A stretch of DNA of 64,000 nucleotides from Alloascoidea africana (lineage: Eukaryota; Ascomycota; Alloascoideomycetes; Alloascoideales; Alloascoideaceae): the NCBI GenBank assembly GCA_030581615.1, contig JAKTTT010000054.1, positions 62,001 to 126,000 on the forward strand. Reading direction: 5' to 3'. The notes below the pieces were generated by a model. It was not told where the DNA came from. It saw nothing but the letters and a program-made list of their open reading frames with translations, and did no database searches. The translations under genes and the position numbers were made by a program. Shown one piece after another: positions 1-9,306 of the stretch. Position 1 is the first letter of the stretch. Every line of letters begins with the position of its first letter.

Positions 1-779
1 TTAGACTTATCGGTCTAAACAATCTACTTTCTTGCTTTATAATGATTTCACTTGCTTTCTTGGTTTATCCTACTTGCAAGCTCCTTAAAGTCCACAGATA
101 TACGTACACATAGGCTGTGACAAAGGGTTCGTTCCTGTACTTGAGTGAAGCACATCTGACTTGAAGAGGGTTTTCATTAGTTCATCATCCACTTAAATTT
201 GCAACTATCCTGACACCAAGAAAATTTTCAAATACCACAACTCAGTGTCATTGTTATACAAATGATACAGTCTTAATCAAAAATCAAATATAAGAGTAAA
301 TCATTCATAGAGTTTATGAGCTCTGTTCTGAACCGTCGAGTCGTTGGTCATGAATCTCCTTCACGCAACTTGAAGACAAGAGCTACTCAGATACGATGGA
401 TAGTTCAAATGCACCTACGATACTATTTACTTCCAAAATAAAGAGTAAAAATAAGCATTGCTACCAATTTTGAAGGAATTGCGTCAGAGCACTAATGACG
501 CTGAGATCTAAGGAGTACGCAGTCAAAAGACGTAGAACAATAAGGACAGAATGAATTATCAAGTGATTCTTATTCACATGTAGAAGCGTGAGCCCTTTCC
601 CTTTTTAACTTATTTTCCTGTTATCTTTTGAATACGTTGTGTCTGGCTACTCTCATAAAGAGCGGCGCCAGGATTTGAGGCAAGAGACCACGGACAGAGA
701 AAATCAAAGATAATAAAGAAGACGATATGTATGCAACAGAATGTGCTTAAAAACTCAAAGATGTATCCTGTTCTGATCC
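1..779. other. Intergenic, no gene recognised
   Basis: AT-rich sequence with no convincing open frame on either strand. A 13-base word at 321-333 (ctctgttctgaac) recurs at 1841-1853, on the other side of the pol fossil, and the following 40 bases look weakly alike. This may be what is left of flanking repeats of that element, but it is too diverged to be sure. Confidence 0.5.
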
Positions 780-1495
780 TCAGCTGCACTTACTGTTTGT
801 AACGTTGTTTATCGGGATTGTGAGCAAGCTTTGGAACAAATATTTGGTAGTAACTGATGTGGCCAAGGAAGGGTTTTGTGTGTCTAGGCGATTTGATATT
901 TGCCAATCTTTCTTCTGATATGTTTGCTGGATCCAGAAAAGGGCTGTTACTGTCGATTTGAAAGCTCCTGAATGGGATCGAGGAGACCCCCTGAACATGC
1001 ACTTAGACTCTTTGACAAGAGTCTTATGGGTTTCAAAGCTTCCCAGGCGACTTACAAAAGCGCTTCTTGCATTTATCTATCATAGAAGTGAACCAAAGAG
1101 TCATCAAGGTAAATTACCAAAACTTGCCTATTATATCAACAAAAAGAGAGTTCATTGCTGAAAGGTTTCTGGTGCCCCGACAGTCCAAAGGGAGCACATT
1201 AAACCCACTAAAACTTCCCAGTTGGCGTTGCAAATGCCGCTTTTAATATATCTTCCTCCCTTACTCCCAATCGGTGGCAGCCAAATATGGGATCTAACCT
1301 AGAGAAGACTTTAGCGTTTCCTAGCTGGTTGAGTAAGTTGTCAATAAGCGACAATAGGAAATGGTGGCAGATCGACATTTCATTGAAGAATTGGTAATTG
1401 AAACACAATGAGGCGGAAATGTCCGACTTCTTAAAAAAATGGTGTAGGCCTAAGAATGGACATATCAATTTTTTGATAAAGCCCCTTTTCAAGAG
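780..1495 (-). mobile_element. Ty3/Gypsy-type pol fossil (reverse transcriptase region)
   Basis: The minus strand encodes stretches typical of a Ty3/Gypsy reverse transcriptase, including the conserved block around VREEDI and a YLDD-type catalytic block nearer the left end. The piece covers only part of pol; gag, integrase and clear LTRs were not found. It is broken, with several breaks, and looks old. The family call rests on motif recognition and not on a database search. Confidence 0.7.
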
Positions 1496-2386
1496 ATATT
1501 TAAACTGCTTTCCTGGTTCTGGGGTCCAAAATGATCATACCACAAAAGAACGGAATGGGTTACTGCGGACAGAAAATTAAGGGCAGGGTTTCGGATAAAA
1601 ACAAAAACTGCCAAATGTCAGAGTATCGAGGACATAGAGGCCTGGAAGGGTAAAGACTTCAATAAGAATCAGAAAGAACAAGCTAATGATTGATTGGTTT
1701 TTTTTAAAAAATGCCCCATTGAAGTTGTTAAAGCAAACTAAAACTAGAAAGGTTGGCTAAGAGCAAGTGTAAAAACAAGAAGCTTGATTTTCCTATTCTG
1801 AACTTATAGAGAATGAATTCTTTTTTCAATGTGAGAGAACCTCTGTTCTGAACTCTCAAGTTTATGGCTCAAAAGATTGACATGAAGTAACTTAAAGAAG
1901 AAGAAAACCAGAAACACAAACAAAGTTCCATTTATACTCTTTGGCTTCAGTCTCATTATTACACACATTCTTTATACTGAGCCTTTTGTTAATAACCATC
2001 GCAATTCTTCCAGATATTATCACGGAAGTGATTTTGAAGAAAAGTTTGTTAATTCCTTTATTAAAAAGTGGCGAAAAGACGCCCTTATATAGACTTCAAC
2101 GAGAAATAAAGATCATATATGATCAATAATAAAGGTAAACGTTTCAATAACAGATTATTGCTAGCAAGAAAAGAATATAGCTTGATAGCAATTAAGAAAG
2201 AAAAGATAATCAATAACAATAAAGAGTAATCACAGCAAGATTGCAATAAAGTAAATAAAAAGAAGCATAACGTTAATAAGAACAAAAGATAAAGTATAAC
2301 ATTAAGAAGAGAAAAAAGGATATAGTTTGTAAAAGAAGGTAAAGTATAGAGATGTCAGAGCAATAATCGTCACAGATATCAGCAAA
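1496..2386. other. Intergenic, no gene recognised
   Basis: AT-rich, with purine-rich stretches (2100-2340). It holds the second copy of the 13-base word at 1841-1853. No gene is supported here. The only definite feature nearby is the tRNA that follows. Confidence 0.5.
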
Positions 2387-2459
2387 GCCCGCGTAGCCTA
2401 ATGGTTAGGGCGTCAGACTTCTAATCTGAAGATTGTGGGTTCGAATCCCACCGTGGGTG
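2387..2459 (+). tRNA. tRNA-Arg (anticodon TCT)
   Basis: A 73-nt cloverleaf without an intron. The acceptor stem pairs GCCCGCG with CGTGGGT (two G-U pairs). The anticodon stem TCAGA/TCTGA encloses the loop CTTCTAA, giving anticodon TCT, which reads AGA. The T arm GTGGG/CCCAC encloses TTCGAAT, and the discriminator base is G at 2459. It sits between the pol fossil and the LINE, a common setting for transposon accumulation in yeasts. Confidence 0.95.
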
Positions 2460-2986
2460 CTTTCTTTTTCCAATTTTCAATTGACCATTTATGCTCTTCA
2501 GGACGAAATCTAAACCCCGAAGGCTTGATCTCACAGAGCTGTTTGTTGGTAAACCTTTGAATCTTTTTCGTCTCACAATAGTATAAACACCAGGAAGTAG
2601 AGAGGGTTCTGCCACCAAGCTCATCATGAAATTTAACAAACTTTGAGTCCTCTACCTGCAAACATGTACACTGAATTTCAAAGCGAAAGAAGAGACTGAT
2701 GATGCTTTCATCTACTATCGAACGATGTTAGACAGATACATTTTTCAGCTCAGCTCCTTCTTTTTTCTTTTTTATCGTTTGTATTACAGCGCCTAGGCTA
2801 TTTATGCTAAACAACCGTACTCGTCCAAAAAGGGCCGCTCTGAAACTTTGGGGAGCCTGAGCTTTCTTCGCTTTATATCTGTTTTTCTGGCTTCGTCTGG
2901 GGGAAGAAGAAAGAAGTAACCTACAAAACGGCCCGCGCCCGACCTTTGCGTCGCAACTAATCCACTAATGAGTTAGCTCACATTAG
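2460..2986. other. Intergenic between tRNA-Arg and LINE
   Basis: No gene recognised. The short minus-strand open frames here overlap the tRNA and have no recognisable features. Confidence 0.4.
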
Positions 2987-3027
2987 CAGGTAAGGTATTT
3001 GGGTTACCCACTCCATACCTTCACCTG
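2987..3027. repeat. Hairpin at the presumed 3' end of the LINE
   Basis: CAGGTAAGGTAT (2987-2998) pairs with ATACCTTCACCTG (3015-3027) with one bulged base and a 16-nt loop. It lies at the downstream end of the LINE coding remnant on the minus strand, where many LINEs carry a 3' stem-loop used by their reverse transcriptase. That role is inferred. Confidence 0.6.
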
Positions 3028-4781
3028 CAGAAATTTACAAGCGTGGGTAGGTTCTCCTGGTTGAGCATTTCTGGTGTGGACTGGATAAGATCCAACCCGC
3101 TTTCTTTCCTCTCTTCTGCCCACAAAGGGCATTCCATGACCTCGTGGTCATAGCTGGGAGCCTGGTGCCCCCACGAGCACGCTCCGTCCTCTTGGAAGAG
3201 AAACTTCTTGAGTTTGCAGTCGATTATGCTCGTGCCACTCAACAACTGAGTCAAGGCCGAGATAATGGGTTTCGGTTCGGTGAAATACTTCTGTAAGGTG
3301 ACGTCGCTTTTTGCCTGCGGGATCTGGATGGTGTTCTGGACGTAAGTCGGGTTTAGCGCCTTGGATTATAACTCTTTTTCCCATAGTTCTTTGGCGTATC
3401 TTTGGCATGCCTTTTTCCTCGTGTGTTTTATTTGTTTAACTGATGGGTCTTCATCTATGTTTAGTTCTGCTTTCGTGAGGTCTACTAGTGCTTGTTTGAT
3501 CCCTCTCCGGCTGGTTCTTGCGAGCATCTCTTCAAGATGGCACTCTCGAGGTTTCTGGTTTAGTTCCTGTTGTATCGCTATAGTTGCTGGATTTCCTGGG
3601 GAAATGCTCAGGATGAATCGTCCCTTTTTGATCAAATTGACTTCGATTAACTTTATGTGGGAAGGAAGGCAGCCTCTTTCGATTGTTAAAAGTGTTGTGA
3701 ATGTTGGTTTAAGGAGACCTAACACTCTTCTTAGGCATTCATTCTGGAGGATGTCTATCTTTTTGTCACTTAGGACGTATCTTTTGGTGTTGTACACCTC
3801 TGATCCATAAAACAGTTGTGGTTCTACGCACGCTTGGTACATTTGCAACGTGGCTTTGGCGTTCAATCCTTTGCTTACTTTGGTAATATTCTTCGGTCTA
3901 GTTATTGTGCCCTTTACTTTTCCTGTTATTTGAGTGAAGTGGTTTTGGAAAGATAGTTTCTTATCGAGCCACAAGGCTAATATTTTGACTGCGTCGTCTT
4001 CTTGTTTGATTGTACCATTCGGCAGGGTTAATGTTATTGTGTCCGACTTTTTCTTTTCATGCATGGTTATCATTTGGCATTTTTTGCCGTAGTCAAAATG
4101 TTTCTGGCCCTATTTTCACAAACTTCTAATTCTACGGTGAGTCTTTGTGTTCGGTAGGTCGGAGGGCCTGATACCCTTAGAGTTATGTCGTCTACAAACC
4201 CCCAAATTTCCCGGTCTTCCTAAAGATCCCCGCTATATATAAAGAAGAGGAGTGGCGATAGTGGTGAACCCTGAGGGACACCGTTGTTTGGTTCGAAAGT
4301 TTTGTCGCAGATCTGATTGTTGATCTTGAAAGTTACCTTGCGTTTATAGAGGAAGCTAGCGCACCAATTGACTATGTGAGACTCCACCTTGAGCTCCAGT
4401 AGTTTGTTGCACAATTTGCGGTGTACTATGTTGTTGAACGCTCCTACCACGTCAATCATGACGAAACTTGTTTCATTTTTGTTGATTCCGCTTGTTAAGC
4501 AATACAGTGCGTCGCTGGTGCTGAATCCTTTCCTTCCGCCGAATTGGTCAGATCAGGGCCTGGTAATCTAGAGTTTTGATTATTTTTGTGATGTCTTCTT
4601 CTTGAAATGTTTCTTCTGCCTCTGCTAGCGTTTCTGTTCGGAACTGGTCGGTTGGGCACCTGGGAGAAAACTCCTGGGCACTCCTCTCCGCGAGATCTTC
4701 TAGGTCTCCTGCCATTGTAACTCTACGAGGAGGTTCTGTTAGTCGTGGAGCCTCCCTCAGCTCCTTTGCCATCAGTCTCAA
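2987..4781 (-). mobile_element. Decayed LINE (Tad/I/Jockey-type reverse transcriptase)
   Basis: The minus strand reads in order: a linker ending EEDITKIIKTLD (about 4600), RT palm motif DVVGAFNNIVH (about 4450), GVPQGSPLSPLLF (about 4270), catalytic FVDDI (about 4190), the thumb with ILALWLDKKLSF (about 3970), and a C-terminal zinc-knuckle block with Cys, His and the CPLW motif (about 3120-3180). The QGSPLSPLLF form is typical of the Tad/I/Jockey group and not of L1-like Zorro elements. The endonuclease and ORF1 are absent, so the copy is 5'-truncated. The RT fingers also seem shortened, and the frame changes several times (near 3210, 3365, 4080, 4220 and 4550), so it is dead. No target-site duplication was identified. 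Confidence 0.85.
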
Positions 4782-4885
4782 ACAAAACGATACTGGTCCG
4801 GGTAACTGTTCCCAAGCCTCCAGTAGTTAACAAAATTTTGACCCTAGTTCCTTGATTGGGACAGATTTTGTTAAAATCAAAAAAT

Positions 4886-6424
4886 ATGGGCAAAAGAAGA
4901 CGAGGAAAGAGTGGTGGAAGAGCTTTAAGTCTTGAGACATCGTTCAATGTTTTCCCTCCATTGGCAGAAATCAGCTTTAAAAGGCCCTTGTTTTCTCTAG
5001 CGTTTCACCCCGAGGCACCAGTTTTCGCAACAGGCCTTTCTTCTGGTCATATTTATGTAAACCGCTATGACGATGAGCTATTGGAAAACCTTCAGAGGTT
5101 AAAGTTGACAAGCACAAATGGAAGCACTGATGATAAAGATGATGAGAACGAGAACGATAAATCGAAAACTATCAAAGATGGAAAGTCAAGTAAACCAAAG
5201 AAATCTTGGTTCTTGTATGATCTAGAAGACGACGAGAATTCGAAGGAATCGCCAATTGTCACATCTTGGAAGACAAAGCGGCATAAAGGGAGTTGCAGGT
5301 CGGTTATATTTGATGCTACCGGGAAGACACTTTACTCTGTAGGGCTCGATAAAGTTATCAAAAAGGCAGATTCAGAAACAGGAAAGGTTATAGCAAAACT
5401 GCAAAAGGCGAGCAAATCGGATTTTACCAAACTGGTAACATCAATAACACATCCGCTTTTGGTTGGAGGCACGGAATCTTCCTCAGTAAAAGTGTTTGAC
5501 ACAAGGACTATGAAACAAACACACTCATATTCCAAGGTTCACGATGAGATGATTAGCTCGATTATCGCAATGCCGCATCTAAATCAATACCACTATCTCT
5601 CTTGTGGATCAACGACGCTCGCCCATTTGGACATTCGTAAAGGAGTTGTCGCAAAGAGTGACCATCAGGATGATGAACTACTATCGTTATGTTTCCCTGA
5701 TCCTGTAGATGGGAAAATGGGGGTTGCCGGGATGGCAAGTGGGATTCTCACAACCTGGGTTCCGGCAAAAAATAACTGGGAGGACCAGATATCGCGGATA
5801 TCTTTGAGTGAGGAGAGCATTGATTGCATTGTGTCCAGTTTAGATATCGATGAAGACAATGACAATATTGTTTTCGCAGGAGGCGCCGATGGAATTGTTC
5901 GCAAGGTTGATGTCAAGATGGGCAGAGTACTAGAACAACGTATACACAGCAAACACGATGAGGTATCGTTCTTGGATCTGGATTATAAATTTAGACTGGT
6001 AACTGCAGGCATGGATGGCATTAAAATATGGAATATGAAAGATATAAATGAGAAAAACGGATCAAGCGCGACAGAGAATGATGGCAGTGACGATAGTGAA
6101 AGCGAATCTGGAGAAGATGAGAGTGATTTGGAGATTAGTGCAAGCAGTGATGACGATGATGATGACAGTGATCAAGACAGTAGTCCAATTCCCGAGATTG
6201 AACTTCCTTCCTGTACTAACAAAGACAACAAGGCGAAGAAGACTAACAAACCTGAGCGTACATCTGAATCCGAATCCGATTCTGAGATTGAAGAACCGAG
6301 AAAAAAGAAGCCCAAACAGAAGGCAAATCCAAAGAAAAGTTTCAGAGAAACGTCTATCAGTACAAAGCAGATTCGATCTGAAAAAAAACATATTCATGGA
6401 ATTTCAAGATTCGATGATCTATAG
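4886..6424 (+). CDS. JIP5: WD-repeat protein Jip5 (WDR55 family)
   Basis: 512-residue WD40 protein of 60S ribosomal subunit biogenesis in the nucleolus. The N-terminus (about residues 22-40) carries the family's block PLFSLAFHPEAPVFATG, followed by an acidic Lys-rich insert at about 70-110. Further blades include CRSVIFDATGKTLYSVGLDK at about 140. The C-terminal tail (about 400 on) is a long acidic Asp/Ser/Glu stretch followed by Lys-rich segments, as in yeast Jip5 (about 490 residues). I chose the ATG at 4886 (MGKRRRGKSGG), because the frame opens upstream only with non-ATG codons. The gene has no intron. Its promoter lies directly against the truncated LINE, whose coding remnant ends about 105 bp upstream. 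Confidence 0.93.
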   Translation: MGKRRRGKSGGRALSLETSFNVFPPLAEISFKRPLFSLAFHPEAPVFATGLSSGHIYVNRYDDELLENLQRLKLTSTNGSTDDKDDENENDKSKTIKDGKSSKPKKSWFLYDLEDDENSKESPIVTSWKTKRHKGSCRSVIFDATGKTLYSVGLDKVIKKADSETGKVIAKLQKASKSDFTKLVTSITHPLLVGGTESSSVKVFDTRTMKQTHSYSKVHDEMISSIIAMPHLNQYHYLSCGSTTLAHLDIRKGVVAKSDHQDDELLSLCFPDPVDGKMGVAGMASGILTTWVPAKNNWEDQISRISLSEESIDCIVSSLDIDEDNDNIVFAGGADGIVRKVDVKMGRVLEQRIHSKHDEVSFLDLDYKFRLVTAGMDGIKIWNMKDINEKNGSSATENDGSDDSESESGEDESDLEISASSDDDDDDSDQDSSPIPEIELPSCTNKDNKAKKTNKPERTSESESDSEIEEPRKKKPKQKANPKKSFRETSISTKQIRSEKKHIHGISRFDDL

Positions 6425-7711
6425 TAAACTCATATATAAGCAATGCATTAATTATCCTAATTTCTTACCCACTCTGACAGGCAAGAGTAGCTTTAACATT
6501 AGCATTAGAATTCTATTCTATCCTTCTATATTCGGGTTCCCTGAAGCAAATGCATGTGTGCACACCAATTAGGGAAAAAAAGATCTCTTATGCTCTTTAT
6601 TATATCGTAGTGCCAGTACCTAACACATGGGAATGATGCTAGAACGGAACGTATTAGAATACTAATCTTCAAAAAAGAAAAATCAAAGCAGTTGAGTTTT
6701 AACAGTCTTTCTTCATAGTTTTGAAATAATCAAAATTATAAAATGGTGAACAGGGAAGCAAAGAGAAGCTTCAATTTTTATTTTTATTTTTGTCGGGTTC
6801 TAGCTGTGGCGGAAACCAAGATGGCAAAATTTTCAAACACCTTTGAACTTTGAGCAAAAACCAGCAACCATACAGACCTATGAATATCAGACTCAATGAT
6901 TAACAACGATTTTCGCAGTTTGTTCCTTGGCGGGGTTTTGCAACTAAAAGATGTTCGCTATTTATTAATTCTGTTCCTTCTTCGGTTGGAAAGCCAAGCA
7001 TGGGTTGATCTAATTGGGAAGGACTAGGAACTTGCAGCCTTACCATCTACGCATTGCCTTTTGTCCTCCTGTTTTTTTTTTGTTATTCCGAACTTTAAGC
7101 TTAGTAAAACGGGCCACGATTGAAACAATAGTGGAACACTAGACTAGACTATATAGAACTTGAGCACCGGCCAGCTTAGAGCAACAGTGTAGAAGTCGCC
7201 AGACCATATCTAATACTGTACAGACACAAGAGTCGGCCCGCAGCAGAACACAAAAGCACCACCAACAGAAGCTTTTGACGCCCCAGATCAAACAGCTCCT
7301 TCACAAACAGACACCGTACTACCATCACAGCGGTTACCAAGCACGAACTGTCCGATCCCTCTGATAATCTGAAAACTGGTCTGCTGGTCTGCGAAAAGTT
7401 TTTGGTGTGCTCCTGTTTCATGCACAGTGCTGTGTGTGTATTTTAATTCTAAACCCTCTCTTGCCCTCGCACTTTCACTTTTTGTCCTAATCCACACCCA
7501 AGCGAAAGCCTGCTTTTACCCGTGTATTCTCCCTTCTCCATCGAACATATCCCAGAACCTGAACCCATATCATCAAGATTCATCTCGTCTATCAGAGCCT
7601 GTCTGTTTATCGTTTTGTGGGAAATTATAGCTTTACCACATTTTTGCTACATTTTGTACCCTCTCTCCTCCCTCTTTTTCTCTTCCAGCTACTACTTCTT
7701 TGCCAAACAAA
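6425..7711. other. Intergenic between JIP5 and the next gene
   Basis: About 1.3 kb with no recognisable gene. The right part (7430-7700) is pyrimidine-rich, which fits a promoter and 5' UTR for the gene starting at 7712. Confidence 0.5.
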
Positions 7712-8326
7712 ATGGGCTACAATACTCGTTCAGCTGCAAGAACTATGAAACATGCAAAACCCTCAAAACACATAACTCTACGATATAGCCCCAGTAAATA
7801 TAGGGCTTTGTCAAAGCATTCACCTTCTTCATCCCCTGTCCGCACCAGTAGTACGAATAACAACTCCGAGGACAACTCGGGCACTGACCGAACAACACCT
7901 CCATCTGTGAAACTGCGCCTGAAGAAAAGAAAGAAAAACGAGTCAAAACCATTCTCGGCTTCATCTTCATCGTCAAGGACAACGTCGACATCAGTATCAG
8001 CGTCCATATCTACATCAACGCCAGCGCCAATCACATCAGCCTCACAGAAAGACTTTGTAATAATGAATAGTGAATATCCTTACTCCTCTACATATCCAGC
8101 TTCAACAACCGATCCTTTGGAGCCATCAAATCTGTTACATAAGCTACGAGGATACACGCTGGAACAGGAAGTGGACTGGAAGGAGACCGCCGACGTTATT
8201 GCAGATTATCTAATTGAATGGAAGAGACGATGGACAAAACTAGAGGCGCGGAGGAAAGAATTACAAAGTTTACAAAGGAAAGCAGAACGGCAACAGAAAA
8301 AGATACTAAACGAAGAAGCAAAGTAG
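7712..8326 (+). CDS. Unknown Ser/Thr-rich protein with C-terminal coiled coil
   Basis: 204-residue open frame starting at the first ATG (MGYNTRSAAR); nothing upstream in frame has an ATG. The first 130 residues are basic and very rich in Ser and Thr, with a lysine cluster (KLRLKKRKK) at about 70. From about residue 140 a more ordered part begins (DPLEPSNLLHKLRGYTLEQE) and passes into a charged, Arg/Lys/Glu/Gln-rich helix at about 160-204 likely to form a coiled coil. I do not recognise the family. The layout of a disordered basic tail plus a short C-terminal helical domain is common in chromatin, kinetochore and trafficking subunits, but that is only analogy. It has no visible intron. Confidence 0.65.
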   Translation: MGYNTRSAARTMKHAKPSKHITLRYSPSKYRALSKHSPSSSPVRTSSTNNNSEDNSGTDRTTPPSVKLRLKKRKKNESKPFSASSSSSRTTSTSVSASISTSTPAPITSASQKDFVIMNSEYPYSSTYPASTTDPLEPSNLLHKLRGYTLEQEVDWKETADVIADYLIEWKRRWTKLEARRKELQSLQRKAERQQKKILNEEAK

Positions 8327-9306
8327 CTTTAAAAGGAATGTTAATAATAATGATGAGATAGCTTTTTATTGCACTTGGTTGCACTGGGATATGCTAGACC
8401 AGAAGGCAGAAGGCCCTGGTTGACGCCTAATCATCTATCAACGACGAAGAGGGTAGGCTAGATCGCTCTTGGTGCCGGTACCGAGAGTGTATTTCCGTGA
8501 ACTGAACCACCTCAGTAGAGTCGCTCGAACCATAGGAACAGCACTACTACACCGTTTAGATAGAAAGCTCTCTCTTTAGCATAGCGTGCTCATGGGCTAC
8601 GACAATGTCTTAAGTAGTTGAAGAAACGACAGACCCTTGATTTATTTATCTGGCACTTTCATGTACTCCCAAAATGGCTTTTAACGCTGACTTGGTGTTT
8701 GTCTTGGGTGAACTTTGGAAGCCCCTTTGCTCATGGTATAGCCTGAAATAGCTGTAGGTGCCAAGAAAAGGGTTGACGATATTCTAAACAACGAGACCGG
8801 CGAGCAGTGCATGCTAAGACTATTGTTTATATATCAGCGATACCTGTATATATGTAGCTTTATGTGTATTTTAATCTGATAACTATTGCTCTGTTGGATA
8901 TTGATCGAAAAGTGCCACTGCCTATTATGCGCTTGCCTGTTGCAAACATTAGGTCCGCCGTATATATTCCGGTGGACTAATCCATCCACGGCATGGCCAG
9001 CAGCAAAACTGGACAGTATTGTAAGCGGGACCAAGTGGATCTATTGGCCAATTCTCTGTTTTTACTGATGCCGTAGTATCGAGTTGGGTCTGTTTTTGAT
9101 ACCTACAATAAAAATGAAAAAAAACACACCACTATCATTAACCGATCTCCGTGCGGTGTTAGTTATGTGGTCTATTTCATAGAAGCTTATATCCTTCCTC
9201 GCTTCTGCGTGCTGCCTCTCTCTCTCTTGTTCCTTTCTCTTCTACCTCATCCGCTCTAGCTCCTTATTTAATCCCGATTTATTCCATTTCGTGAACCAAC
9301 CGAGAA
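8327..9306. other. Intergenic upstream of AFG1
   Basis: About 1 kb with no gene recognised. The last 120 bases are rich in CT (tctctctctcttg), as expected for a yeast 5' leader. Confidence 0.5.

Noticed and set aside
2960-2990. Words resembling the E. coli lac promoter region of cloning vectors (tgagttagctca)
   Set aside because: Only 12 bases match, within a near-palindrome that is likely by chance; the surrounding sequence does not follow lac. Not vector contamination.
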